64,000 bases of DNA from Sergeia podlipaevii (Eukaryota > Euglenozoa > Kinetoplastea > Trypanosomatida > Trypanosomatidae): contig JASANZ010002257.1 of assembly GCA_030849805.1 (NCBI GenBank), positions 1 to 64,000 of the forward strand, in the 5' to 3' direction. The position numbers were made by a program, and so were the translations under genes. This document shows positions 9,596 to 20,700 of the stretch, piece after piece (position 1 is the first letter of the stretch; each line of letters begins with the position of its first letter). Under the pieces are notes generated by a model, which saw only the letters and a program-made list of their open reading frames with translations, was not told where the DNA came from and did not search any database.

Positions 9596-12022
9596 ATGCC
9601 GATCAAATCTCGACCAGTAGACCCCAAGAGGGCAGCAGCAGTAGCACGTGGCCAGATGGGCACTGAGCCGTCGGTGTCTGCAGCACAGAAGAACTACTTC
9701 TATTACGAAGGCGTAAAACGGCAAGAGGAGCGCAATCGCGAAGGCGATGACGAAGTGGACGACAGCAGTTCCCTCTCGTCATCGAGATCTATCTCACTTC
9801 CCCAGTCATCTTCGAGGAAGCCACAGGAGCCTCAGCAGGAGGCAGGCCTGGCGCGCAGTAGACTGGGAACCGCCGTTGTACAAGACGATACTAGTGATGA
9901 TGAGGAGGTGCTAGCGGCGGCGAGGGAGCGTACTCGGCAATTACTGTATCCCGAAAGTGACGCTCGCTATGTACAAAAACCTTACTCTAACGCTCGTCTG
10001 GCAGCGTATGAGCAGAATCGACAGCAGCGAGAGCAGGAGAACGAGACACGGCAACATTTGCAAGAGGCACATCAGTCAGAAACTCGGGAACCAATGCATG
10101 AGCAAGCGGTTGCGGTACCTGAGCCTGAGCTCCACGATCGTTTTGCACGGGACTCTGAAGATATTGTGAGTGAGGCAAGCTCAACGGATGTTGCAGCCGC
10201 ACAACTTCGTCAGCACCAGTTACAACAGGAGCTGCTAGAGAGGCAAAGGGCGACTCGAAGCGCCGCTGAAGCGACCGAGAATGATCCTGTTAAGAGAGAC
10301 TTCTATCGACTGTTGAGCCTGTTGGAAGATGATGTGTTGGCGGACTGGGCTGCTGCGGATGTTCAGTCAGGGCCACTTATAGCGTCTGCGGCAATGCCAT
10401 CTGCCGTTGGCCGTGATGGTGAGGTGACGCAACAACGAGGCACTTATCGGCCCCCAGCACGCACCTTTGCACAGCTTCAAGATGAGGCGCTTCAGCAGCT
10501 CTACGAAGACTGGAACAATAAAGACGAAGGTGGTACTGGGAATGCTAAGCACAGTACTGATGCCTTTATCGCCACGGAGCATGCGGCTACCGCATTTACG
10601 CTTGCCACTGCCATGTGTGAAGCCCAACAAGAGCAGCAGCATTCACTATCTCAGAATGAGGCACCACAGCGTCGTACTAGTAGTGGTGGTGGTGGTGGTG
10701 GTGGATTCGCTTTGATGGATGCACCATTCACTATGGAGGAGATTGCCCTTGCAGAGCGCACGCGCCGTAACGAGGCAGCGGGGTTTACTTCTTCCGCTGG
10801 AGCCTTCTCTTCACCCACGCAGATTGCCTTTGAGGCACAGGAGCAACTCACTCGCTTTTTGCATGCAGTGGAGTGGGTGGAACGTCTGGTGCGAGACTCT
10901 CGGTTCATCCAGTCTATCGCCGCGTTCCTTTATGAGCACCACCGCATATTTATGCGTCATGCGTCGGCAGATGCCAGGGAAAGTGGCGTGGACACTATGG
11001 TGGAGCACAGCCACGAGGAATATGCTGTGTACGAGGAGTTCGGGCGGCGAGTGTCAGACGTTCTTCTGCGCTTACTTCAAGCGAAGGTGCGTGGATTCGA
11101 CGAGACCGAGTTTGTCGAGGCGCTCTACGACACACCTGTTGCAGGTCGTGATGAGTACAATTATCCCAATGCAGAGAGTGATGTGGCGGGCGACCGCGGG
11201 CCGCAGAACGTGCTATCTTATCCATCCTGGCGCATCATCCTCGCGATGAGTCACTTTGAGAGCTTTTCCGCCTGGGTTTTGGAATACATTCAGGAGGAAT
11301 ACCGCGTCGGTGGTGGTGAGCACGGTGCTGTCGCAGTGGCTGGTGCGCGTGGCGTGCGTGCACTCATTCGATCAACCTACTCCAAGCAAGAAACGACACA
11401 GGCGCCTTTTGCGACAGAGGACGAGTTGGAGGAAGCAGCGACGATAATGGATCCACCGCTTGCAGGTATCAGCGGCGCAAACGGAGGCGGTTCTTTTTCT
11501 ACTCCTTCCGCTGCTGTGCAACCACGATTGTCTTGTAGGTCCGAGAGTAGCCCCACTAGTGCTGCGGGAGGTCAAGTACCCCTTTCTCTGTCGCTTGGTG
11601 GATCCACGCAATTAGCTCCTAATCAGTGGTCCTTATCTGCTAGTGGAGTGAGAGAGAGCTCTAGTACGACGCAGAGTGCCAGCTTTGCGTCACCTGGAAA
11701 GTTCTTCCCAACGCCACCAGCTAGTGCGGATGGCCGTTTGGGAAAGAAGAAGCCGGCGGCGAGGGTGGGACGTAACTTGCCACCCATCTCGATGACTCCT
11801 GACGAGCCGTCCATCACTACTAACTCTGTCGAGACGACTGACCTCCTCAAGGCAGAGAAAAGGCCCATTGGTAGGGCGAAGAGACCTACTTTAGCGACCA
11901 AACACACCGTCAAGCGTCAGCAGCAGCAGCCGGCGCAGACGGAAGGGGATGGCGCGCCTGCGAGACGCCGCAGCAGTTCCAGAACTGCCTCCACCAAAAG
12001 GTCGAGGTCGAAGACCAAGTAA
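9596..12022 (+). CDS. BART-like (CFAP36/ARL2BP-type) domain protein
   Basis: The 808-residue protein is mostly polar and disordered, with one folded region at about 424-567. That region starts AVEWVERLV and contains a helix ending FLYEHHRIF, an acidic H-x-EYAVYEEF segment, a leucine-rich helix (VLLRLLQAKVRGF), DETEFVEALY and a final helix with MSHFESFSAWV. This order matches the BART domain of ARL2BP and CFAP36 (CCDC104), which bind the small GTPases ARL2/ARL3 and work in the cilium. About 20 extra residues sit between the first helix and EYAVYEEF. Upstream are Gln/Glu-rich stretches and a Gly run coded by GGT repeats (10685-10704). The C-terminus is basic and Ser/Arg/Lys-rich. The reading frame is open further upstream but only from a TTG ahead of the splice acceptor, so the ATG at 9596 is chosen. 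Domain call by motif pattern, not by search. Confidence 0.75.
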   Translation: MPIKSRPVDPKRAAAVARGQMGTEPSVSAAQKNYFYYEGVKRQEERNREGDDEVDDSSSLSSSRSISLPQSSSRKPQEPQQEAGLARSRLGTAVVQDDTSDDEEVLAAARERTRQLLYPESDARYVQKPYSNARLAAYEQNRQQREQENETRQHLQEAHQSETREPMHEQAVAVPEPELHDRFARDSEDIVSEASSTDVAAAQLRQHQLQQELLERQRATRSAAEATENDPVKRDFYRLLSLLEDDVLADWAAADVQSGPLIASAAMPSAVGRDGEVTQQRGTYRPPARTFAQLQDEALQQLYEDWNNKDEGGTGNAKHSTDAFIATEHAATAFTLATAMCEAQQEQQHSLSQNEAPQRRTSSGGGGGGGFALMDAPFTMEEIALAERTRRNEAAGFTSSAGAFSSPTQIAFEAQEQLTRFLHAVEWVERLVRDSRFIQSIAAFLYEHHRIFMRHASADARESGVDTMVEHSHEEYAVYEEFGRRVSDVLLRLLQAKVRGFDETEFVEALYDTPVAGRDEYNYPNAESDVAGDRGPQNVLSYPSWRIILAMSHFESFSAWVLEYIQEEYRVGGGEHGAVAVAGARGVRALIRSTYSKQETTQAPFATEDELEEAATIMDPPLAGISGANGGGSFSTPSAAVQPRLSCRSESSPTSAAGGQVPLSLSLGGSTQLAPNQWSLSASGVRESSSTTQSASFASPGKFFPTPPASADGRLGKKKPAARVGRNLPPISMTPDEPSITTNSVETTDLLKAEKRPIGRAKRPTLATKHTVKRQQQQPAQTEGDGAPARRRSSSRTASTKRSRSKTK

Positions 12023-12795
12023 GGTACACACACACACACACACACACATGGATACACATTTGTGGCATTCGCCCATCTTACTTATTTCCTTTCATGCACA
12101 GGAAGGGAAAGAGAAGGGAACGAGAGGGGAAAGCTGGGTGCGCTCACTGTTGCATAACGTGTGTATCAGGCTTTCTAAAGGGTTTTTATTTTATTTTGCA
12201 GCTTTTGTGTATGTTGAATACTAATTCTTATCTTTGATGATAGATTAGTTTCATGTATAGTGTTTTTTTTGTTGCCCTCAATGATACCTTTTTGTCTTTA
12301 CGAGTTCTGTGTTGTTGCTAGGTACGCACCTTTGTGCTTATCATTTCTGTAAAGCTGTGGTGATTATTGTTGTTGTTGCTGCTTTTTTGTTGCTGACGCC
12401 ACCACTGCTACTTCTACTCGTTTTATTCTCCGTACTTCAACTGGTTTGCTTTTATTTTTCTTCCTTTGATTTAGCAATAGATTGTAGGTGAAAGACCTAC
12501 CACAGCGAGGTATTTAGTATATACATCCTCCTTCAAGCATTCGTCGATTTTTTTTTCCTATACAAAAAAAAGCTGGTAAAACGCCTACACTCGTGCTGGT
12601 AACGTAGAAGAACGCGAGAGAAATAGATACCCTGGGGCAACATAGGCAACCGAACTTCTGCTACCTACGCGTGCGCGCTAGTGTGTTTGTGTGCATGCAT
12701 GGAGGATAACTCTTTTTTTTTTTTGTATTACTATATTTGTTTAGAGATTATTATTATTATTATTGTTATATCAATCGTCACTTTTCCTTGCTTAC
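12023..12795. other. Intergenic region with CA repeat and splice acceptor
   Basis: No gene seen. A CA repeat (12026-12048) begins just after the stop codon. A T-rich tract at about 12712-12740 precedes an AG at 12743-12744, the likely spliced-leader site, leaving a leader of about 51 nt that includes a short TAT repeat. Confidence 0.65.
12026..12048. repeat. (AC)11 microsatellite
   Basis: Uninterrupted AC dinucleotides starting 4 bases after the stop codon of the BART-domain gene. Confidence 0.9.
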
Positions 12796-15700
12796 ATGAA
12801 GAAACACAGTCGATCTGGCTCGGTTGCGTCGCAAAATTCTGTGAGCTCATCGCATCGCAGTAGTATCGAACCACGCGGCTTGCCTGAGTTTAACCGCGAG
12901 TATGCTCAGCAGCTGAGCTTAGCGAAGTTGGGTCGCCAAAGCCGCCGCACCTCTCCACGTGCTTCCGCGGTGGAGAACTCAACACAATTCGATGACTCAG
13001 CGGCAATCCCGGATCCAGCTCCTCCGCACAGTGCCACAGATCGTTTCAGAGGATTTGTGACTTCCCATTTTTCTTCCAGAATCCCTAGCAGTAGCCGCGC
13101 CACGACGCCACCTCGTTCTCCTGTACTGGACGCACGATCTACGTCTGCGCTACCTCCCATCCTGAAAATACCAGCATCTTCTGGCAACAGTGGCGGTAAC
13201 GGTAGTGTTTTACATCGACTGCAGAACGTTCATGCTTCCTTGACCGAGAGCGTTTCTACAGTACAGAGAGAGTCACCGCTTCTACACAGCCCTACTGTGC
13301 TTAATGCTACACGTCCGCACATCCATAGCCCTACGCTGTCTGCTGCGGACACCCAGAAAGCGCCTTCTGTGGCGGAAGCGACACGCGACGGGTTATGTGC
13401 GATGAAGACCCCTGCTGACTTGCAAGTGATGCAATCCATATTGTACGTTCTCCGCTTGACACTACTGGTGTGGCTTACGCTTTTTGTTGTCTTCACGGCT
13501 TTGTCGTTTGCCGTGTCTAGCGATGATGCGTATGAGCCCACTTACTTTTACCGTGGACGCGCGAAGTCTGTTGAAGCCGCACAAGTGTCTCACACACACA
13601 AAGGTGTGGATCGCTTGATACCTCCGCCTTGTCGACAGCTGGCGTTGCGACTTCGATTTGCCGGCCGTGTGCTCCCCACTGTCTTGGCCAAAAGCGACAG
13701 ACTGCATTTTGTAGGGATGGTACTCGAGGACATCATTTCCGGCGCACGTGCCTCTGTACTGTTTGCGTGGGACTTGTTGCTGCGTCCCATTGTGCACCAG
13801 TGCGTGCGGCTGACTACACTTGCCAGTGATGCCATTGCAAGCAATCTTCTTGACAATAAGGCAACCAACAGCCCATTTAGTATTCGTGGCATGGCAGCTT
13901 CTGTCAGCGGACTCAGTCGCGCTGTTGTGGCACCGGTGCACGGCATTGCTACTAGACTTGCCAAGGCGCCAGGCGCGCTGGTTGGGATGTTGCTGCCCCG
14001 CACTGTAGACCCCAATGTGACGGACGTTGCTGCTGGCATGGGTGTGCAAGGGGACTATGACGATCTTGTAATCCGTATCTGGAGTATGCTGAAGCGGTTA
14101 TGGGACTGGTTGAGCCGTGTAGTGCTTTTGGTAGACCAAGACGAGGGTAACATCACTGCAGCGTATGCCCAATCTTTCGCGAAGCCTCTTCAATTCTTGA
14201 ATTCTACTGCTTCACTCACGAATGGTTCGACATCTGGCGCAGCGGAGCAGCAGCTTCTTGCTGAGGTGGAGATTATCACTCACCACTCGCGTGTTTTTCC
14301 TGGTGATGCATGGGGCAGGTTGCTGGCGCACCGCCAGAAGGAGCTGCGCGATGTGCTTCATGCAGAGCTGATGAGGGCGTTGCGTCTTCCGGAGGGTGCT
14401 GAAGTGCGCCACCTGCGCATGCAGGACGGCAGCTTGATGGTTGACTTTGATCTTTACCATGTTGTTCGTATTCCTGTAGACAGCGGTGCGACGACGCCGA
14501 CAGCAGCGGCAATGGAGGAGGCGAAGCAGAGCATTGTGACCGCCGCGAGCGCCAATTTGGAGACGTATCCCTTTGAAGCTCTCATGAAGTTGTACGGTTC
14601 TGCTGCAGGGAAGCAAAGAGTAGCTGCGGAAAAAGCAAAACAGGCAGAGGATGAGAAACGACTTGCCGCAGAAGCTATCGAGAAACAGCGCGCCAACGAG
14701 GCGGAGAAGAAGCGCCTGGAGGCCGAGCAGAAGCAGAGGACTGAGACGGAGGTGCTTCGCGTAAAGGCTGAGGAGGCGGAGAAGAAGCGCCTGGAAGCCG
14801 AGCAGCAACGCCAAGTTTTGTTGAGCCAAGTAGAAAAAGGCAAGATGGAACTTGCTGCGCTATCCAAGAAGATTAGCGACGTGGAAGTTTGTGAGGAACA
14901 ACTGCGTGTAGCACGTGAGAAGCACAACCAGGAGACAGCAAGTACATTGCACACGCACAAGCGTCAGGTGGAGGAAGCAAAGCTGAGGCATCACCGTGAT
15001 ATGGAGAGACAGATGGCTGAAACTCAAGCGGCGTATGAGATGGTGCAAGAGACACTACAAGACCAACAGGAGGCTGCACGCGTGGCGCTCGCCGCAGCTC
15101 ACTCAGAGTGCAAAGGACATCTAGCAGCCCAGGCAGATGCATTAGCGGGGGCCGCTGCTGTTGATACCCACACGTGTGCCAGCAGTATTGCCGAGCTACG
15201 CGCGAGCCTTGCGGAGGCTACGTACTCTGTCACGGCTGGCGAGCAAACCCTCGCGGAACTGCAAATTGTATCAGCGGAAGCGCAGAAAGCTGCTCAAAAG
15301 AACATGGAAGAGTACCGCACGTGCACGGAGGCGCTTAGCGTCAACCAGCAAGCTGCGGAGGAATGTACCGCAAAGCTTTACACTGCAGTGGAAAACTACA
15401 AGTCGCAGTTGATGGAGGTGGAAGCGACAACGCAGGCGACATGCCAGGCTGAATGCAAACGTGCAATACAGAAGATCGAGGCGCAACTGAAGGCAGAGAA
15501 GGTGGATAGTGCCAGCGCATTGGAGGTTGCCTCGAGCGAACTGCAACGGTCCAGGAAGGATTCGGAAGCTGCCCTCAGCTCTTGCCGTGCCCAAGCTGCG
15601 GAAGAGGCGAGGACCAAGGAAGTCACAAGGAAGCAGCACGAGGACGCCATGAAGGAGGCGCGACACGCTCAGGAAATAGCCTCTGATGCTGCGGCTGCGG

Positions 15701-16947
15701 CGGTCGCAGCACAAGAGGCACTTCTGTCTCGTCTCAGCAAGACGCAGAGTGAGCTCAAGGCACGCGGCAGCTGCAGTGAACACACTACAAGTCGTATCGC
15801 GCGTACTATTCGTCGTTGTGGGCAACTGTTAATTGTATCGGCGCTAGTAGCGTGGGCGGTGATGGAAAAGGTGTCTTGCTACCATCAGGGCAAGCAAGTT
15901 GCTCAGCTGAAAGAGCAACTGAAAGAGCAGGAACGCGTCGACCACGAGCAGTTGTTTCTGGCGCGTGGCGAGTGCGAGGCAGCGTGGCAGGCTCCTACTC
16001 GTGAGTGTGAGGAGCAGTACATGCTTTTGAAGACCGAGTTAGCGTGGCGGCGACAAGCCGTGTCAAATTGCTTTGAACTGCTAGATGCATGGCATCTTAC
16101 ATGCTGCTCGCTACTCTTTGCCCACGAGACACACAGTGATGGCGGCGTTGCTGCAGCTATGAGGAGTCCATCGGACACTGGCTTTGCCCCCTTTGGAGAT
16201 GAAGATATTACAGTTTCAATCAAACCTGCAGGAGATAACCCTTCCTCAGCTATTGATGATTGCTCAACACAACCCTTTTCAAGCGTCACGGCGACGCCGA
16301 CCGACACAGCTCCCTTCTCGTGCACTCAGCGTGAAGGGGACAGTAACGCTCTACGTGATGCGTCAGTGACTACCACGGCTCGTAATTTGGTCTTGTACGC
16401 CCCATCAGAGCGTGGCGTGCTGAACGGCTACTTTGACATGCTGGAGTCCTACTATGTGGATCTGCTCGAAGCCGTCATGAACCGAGAGCTGGTAGAGAGC
16501 CAGCTGGAAGAGATGGAGGAAGTCGCAGCTCGACAGATGGCACTTCTCCGTAAGCAGACCTCCTCTGTAGACACGCTGAGAGTGGCAGCGGCAGAGGCAC
16601 GTGGCGAGCGAGACGCATTTCAAATAGAAGCTGAACGCTCTCGGGAAGAGGCTGCTCAGTCTCAACGCATGACAGAGGTGCAGACTGAAATGGTGAGTGT
16701 ACTTCAGGAGCAGCTTTCCCGTCTGTCACGTGCTCTTAACGCGGACACAGCTGAATATACGGAGCAGCCAACTGCTGTGCAGGCGTCGCCCTCCCTCCCA
16801 TCACCGCCACTTCTTCAAGGAAAGATAGGGACAATGGTGCGCAACCCGGAGCACATACGTCTTTATCGCAAGCTCGACTGGCGCGACGTAAGTGGCGATG
16901 ACGCAGAGAGCCGTGGTGATGGTGATGGTGATGCGAGGAAAGAATAG
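12796..16947 (+). CDS. Two-TM coiled-coil protein with FAZ1-like conserved domain
   Basis: 1383 residues. The N-terminus (1-215) is Ser/Arg/Pro-rich. A membrane segment lies at about 219-241 (VLRLTLLVWLTLFVVF) and a second at about 1011-1027 (LLIVSALVAWAV). Between them, about 493-600, is a segment with the pattern SRVFPGDAW...L..RQKEL, DGSLMVDFDL and YPFEALMKLYG. This resembles the short domain known from FAZ1 and other trypanosomatid coiled-coil proteins (F-G-W, then GSL-V-F, then YPF-LYG). A long coiled coil follows (about 605-985), including a 30-base direct repeat (14701-14730 and 14776-14805, one mismatch) coding EKKRLEAEQ. Further coiled coil lies after the second membrane segment and near 1195-1310. 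A place in the flagellum attachment zone is an inference from domain and shape. An in-frame TTG lies upstream, but ATG 12796 is the first ATG after the acceptor. Confidence 0.7.
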   Translation: MKKHSRSGSVASQNSVSSSHRSSIEPRGLPEFNREYAQQLSLAKLGRQSRRTSPRASAVENSTQFDDSAAIPDPAPPHSATDRFRGFVTSHFSSRIPSSSRATTPPRSPVLDARSTSALPPILKIPASSGNSGGNGSVLHRLQNVHASLTESVSTVQRESPLLHSPTVLNATRPHIHSPTLSAADTQKAPSVAEATRDGLCAMKTPADLQVMQSILYVLRLTLLVWLTLFVVFTALSFAVSSDDAYEPTYFYRGRAKSVEAAQVSHTHKGVDRLIPPPCRQLALRLRFAGRVLPTVLAKSDRLHFVGMVLEDIISGARASVLFAWDLLLRPIVHQCVRLTTLASDAIASNLLDNKATNSPFSIRGMAASVSGLSRAVVAPVHGIATRLAKAPGALVGMLLPRTVDPNVTDVAAGMGVQGDYDDLVIRIWSMLKRLWDWLSRVVLLVDQDEGNITAAYAQSFAKPLQFLNSTASLTNGSTSGAAEQQLLAEVEIITHHSRVFPGDAWGRLLAHRQKELRDVLHAELMRALRLPEGAEVRHLRMQDGSLMVDFDLYHVVRIPVDSGATTPTAAAMEEAKQSIVTAASANLETYPFEALMKLYGSAAGKQRVAAEKAKQAEDEKRLAAEAIEKQRANEAEKKRLEAEQKQRTETEVLRVKAEEAEKKRLEAEQQRQVLLSQVEKGKMELAALSKKISDVEVCEEQLRVAREKHNQETASTLHTHKRQVEEAKLRHHRDMERQMAETQAAYEMVQETLQDQQEAARVALAAAHSECKGHLAAQADALAGAAAVDTHTCASSIAELRASLAEATYSVTAGEQTLAELQIVSAEAQKAAQKNMEEYRTCTEALSVNQQAAEECTAKLYTAVENYKSQLMEVEATTQATCQAECKRAIQKIEAQLKAEKVDSASALEVASSELQRSRKDSEAALSSCRAQAAEEARTKEVTRKQHEDAMKEARHAQEIASDAAAAAVAAQEALLSRLSKTQSELKARGSCSEHTTSRIARTIRRCGQLLIVSALVAWAVMEKVSCYHQGKQVAQLKEQLKEQERVDHEQLFLARGECEAAWQAPTRECEEQYMLLKTELAWRRQAVSNCFELLDAWHLTCCSLLFAHETHSDGGVAAAMRSPSDTGFAPFGDEDITVSIKPAGDNPSSAIDDCSTQPFSSVTATPTDTAPFSCTQREGDSNALRDASVTTTARNLVLYAPSERGVLNGYFDMLESYYVDLLEAVMNRELVESQLEEMEEVAARQMALLRKQTSSVDTLRVAAAEARGERDAFQIEAERSREEAAQSQRMTEVQTEMVSVLQEQLSRLSRALNADTAEYTEQPTAVQASPSLPSPPLLQGKIGTMVRNPEHIRLYRKLDWRDVSGDDAESRGDGDGDARKE

Positions 16948-17705
16948 CGATAAAATTTTTTTTTTTTTTAACGATTGATCGTTCATGGCGGAAAGGGAGA
17001 ATGCCTTTTTTTTTGTATAGTCGTTGATATATATATATATTTTTGCGTGCGTACGTCTTTGCTCTATCTCTATACCTATGCTTACGTTTTCTTTTCTTGC
17101 GCAACAATACCAACATGACCCCAATTTTTGTCTTAAAGAGGTGGAGAAACCATATACGCTCCTGTGAAATAGGATGGCGATACCTTGATAAATGGACATT
17201 CTACCAGAGGTGATGTCGTCAGTATCTTTATTCCCTTTTTTCTGGGAACTCACAAAATGATTTGCTTCTTATTTCCAATTTTTTATTTTCGCTTGTTAGT
17301 CGCCCCTTTATAGGAATTGGTGATAGGGTTGTCATCACAAGTTTTTTTTTTGTATAGAAGTTGGGAAGTTTTTATTGTTATTATCTCCGCCGCATTGTTT
17401 TAGTTTATTCAACTTCGTAGGTTTCTTTTCCTCTTATTCTTTTTTCCCCTCCGCTCTTCGGTTCTTGCACGCGTCCCTCTTCTTGCAATTACTGTTTGTT
17501 TTTCTCTCTGCCAATTGCGCAGTTACACACCACAGAGACTCACGTAGATTGGCGGTTTCTTTCCCGTTTCTCTTTTTTTTTTTTTAAAAAAAAGGAGTAT
17601 AGAAGAAAAAAGGAAAGCGAGCCACACTGTTTTTTCTGTTTTTTTTTTCTGGCTGGGACCTCTCACGTCTGTACTTGTTTTAGGAATTGATCTGCGCTGT
17701 GGACG
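16948..17705. other. Intergenic region with T13A8 tract
   Basis: No gene seen. It holds an AT run near 17027-17040, a T13A8 tract at 17573-17593 and a strong pyrimidine tract before the IFT140 acceptor. Confidence 0.65.
17630..17683 (+). promoter_or_regulatory. Predicted spliced-leader acceptor for IFT140
   Basis: A pyrimidine-rich tract ends in TTTTAG (AG 17682-17683), giving a leader of about 22 nt to the ATG at 17706. Confidence 0.65.
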
Positions 17706-20700
17706 ATGGCACTCTTCTTTGTCAACAAACCGCCTCACGAGGGCACTCTCAAGGAGAACTTAATAGTTACCCACAAAACTCACCCTCTTATCGCCACCGC
17801 TTGGGAAGGACCCACTTCTGTGCTCATTACCGACAACGAGGGCGAGGTGCTTACTGTGGTGCAGGAACCTGCAACCGGGGCAGCTGCCACCAACAAGTCT
17901 CTCACATGCACTTCGTTGACATGGCACCCTACGGAGAAGCTGCTACTTATCGGCTGGAGCAGCGGCAAGCTCACTCTTTGGTCTATGCCAGTGACGAGTT
18001 CTCTAGGCATATCAGACGATCAAGGCGCTAGCTCTGCCGGGTACGCGAACTCGACGCTCCAGGCACTTGCAGCCAAGGCCGCGCTTGTGAGTGACGTGGA
18101 GGGAGCCGTGCGGGAGCACAGCGCCGGGGCGGTGGTGGTAACCGAGTGGACGACAAATGGCCAGTACTTGCTCTCTGCTTCTTCTCAAAAGGCAGTAGTG
18201 GTTTGGGTGCTGGAGCGTACGGTGACAGACCGGGAGACCTCTGGCGTCGCACATACACTCAAGCCGTTGTGGGCCGTCGATTCTGAGGCCTCGATTGTGC
18301 AGGCGATACACGTACCAGACACGAGCAGCGCTGTGGGTGTCAACAAAAGTACCGTCTCTCAAGGTGAAGAAGTCTCAAAGAGAGACGCTGATGAGCAGGC
18401 TGGCACTCCGGGCGACGAAGTTGCCTTTCTTCTGACAGACGGCAGCAATCGCATCTATTACCTCAATGACGAGCAAAAGATAGGTACTTGCGTTGCGCAG
18501 GATGACCGAATCATCGCTATGCTGTATGATAGCCGCCTGCGTCTGATGGTGACACTTAACGCCACATACTTCATCGACGTCAGCCGCCTTGCTGACGACT
18601 TTGTCATTCAGGAATCGTTTCGCCGAAAGTTGTCCACCCCCAGTCCCTCCGCAACTGGGGAGAAATTCACGCTATCAATGGTGTGGGCGAGTTCTGGTGT
18701 GGTTGCATTTGGATGCGGGGATGATCGTGTGCGCATCTTTGACCTCAGTAGTGAATCCATGTACATGGTTCCCTTTCCTGTGTCTAGCGCGCACATCAGC
18801 TACGTCGCCACTGAGGCAAGTAGGGGGATGCTTGCCGTGGGCACCGCTGAGGGTACTCTGGCCATTTTCCAGTCCAGTCACGCTGCCGCAGCTACAGCGA
18901 ATGGCACGAAACAGCGTGGCTCAACCGATGCAACTTCCCGACTTGCAGTAGTTGCGCGTGCGGCGACTCCTGGCAGCGCTGGTGGCGATTTGTCTAGCAA
19001 TTGGGAACCTGTTTCAACCCACGAGCTGGGCGAGCATGTCGATCGCATCGTCTTTACTCCGCTGGGGGACATGGCGGTGTGCATAGGCGGCGGAAAGCTG
19101 CAGGTACTTCACGAGACGGTACGAAAACGTGCGTGGGATGGCGTGGCTGCTGCGACGCAGATTTCAGCGGATATGGTGGTGATTGAGAGTGTCACTGGCT
19201 GCCAGTGTCTTCTTAAGAGCAAGAGCAAAGTGCGTGGACTTTCGGTCTTCTTTCCTACCATTGCTCTATGGAGCGGCTCTCAAATTGACATTTACACCAT
19301 CAACGAAACAACGTCGACCTACACGCTGGTGAACTTTGTGCCTACTACGAGCCCCGCTTTTGCGGTGCACCATGAGGGCCTCTTCTACGTGAAGGATGGC
19401 CGCATTGTATTTGCCACGCTGCAGTTACAGCACATTGCCCAGCTCGCGTTCACTGAGGCAGAAGGTGTGCCAGTACTGATAGATGTAATGAACGATTTCC
19501 TTGTCGCCGTCTCCTCAAAGAACGTGTTGCGTCTGGCGAAGATCTCAACACGCGATCTTCACCCGCTTGGACCTTCTAGGCCTATTCAGCTCGTCCCTGA
19601 CGCGGATACCAACACCACTCAGCGGGCGGGCAAGGGCCCAATCACGATTGCTGCAGCGCGTGTGAACGCGCAAGGTAGGTGTGTAGCGCTCATGACCAAG
19701 GTAGGCACTGTTGGAGAGCCTGATACACGCATCTGGGTGTACAACGCTGATACAGATAAGATCTCTAGCTTTGACTTTGCACCGCGTAATGAACTTCCTG
19801 AGGCAGTATACTGGAACACGCCGGAGCCGAACGCCAATTCGTTTGGGGAGCTTGAGTTTCTTCTTCTTGCCTGTGAAACTCGGCAGCTAAAGAGTGGGCT
19901 GCCTACGGGTACCAGCGCAGTACTTGCCCAGCAGCAGCAGCAGCAGCAGACGAACAGGGAAGGCAGCGGAGCTAATGCCAGTACGACAGAAGCAAAGAAG
20001 CCACCTACTTCGAGAAGGGCAAGTCACCCACATCACGAGGACCTACCGGAGGCCATGCCCGACATGGAGAACTTTGCGGATAAGGAGAAGCAACCTGACA
20101 ACACGTCTCGTCGTGGTTCTCTCGGGGCGACCAACTTCATCGCAGATCGTGCGCACAATATCGTGACGCTCTTTGCCACACGCAGCAGCCTCGTCGTGCA
20201 CAACTCCGTCTCTCTGAAGCGATACCAAATTTGCCTCGTTGGCCTCACTATTCCCGACTTCCTGCTTGCCTCTGTGAAGATCAACGGCAACCCGAGCAAC
20301 GCAGAGGATTACGTGATCGAGCAGAAGCGGCTACGTGACTTTGATGGTCTCAAGTCGGACAAGGACGTCGTGGTGCGCGAGGCGCTTATGAAGTTTAGCT
20401 ACTACTCTACAATTGGAAATATGGATGAAGCGTATCGCTGTATCAAAACCATTAAGAACCCTGCGGCGTGGCAGGGCCTGGCACGCATGTGCGTCACCAA
20501 CGGCCGTCTTGATGTGGCGGCGGTCTGTCTTGCAACCATGCAAGATGGCGTGGCTGCGCGGGCACTGCGAGAGGCGCGTGAGGAGTACCCGAACGACAAG
20601 AATTTACAGCTGGCCACTCTTGCGTGCAGTCTCAACATGATGGGTGACTGTGAAGCCCTGCTGAATCGCTCACAGCGCTACGACATTATCACGGACGTTT

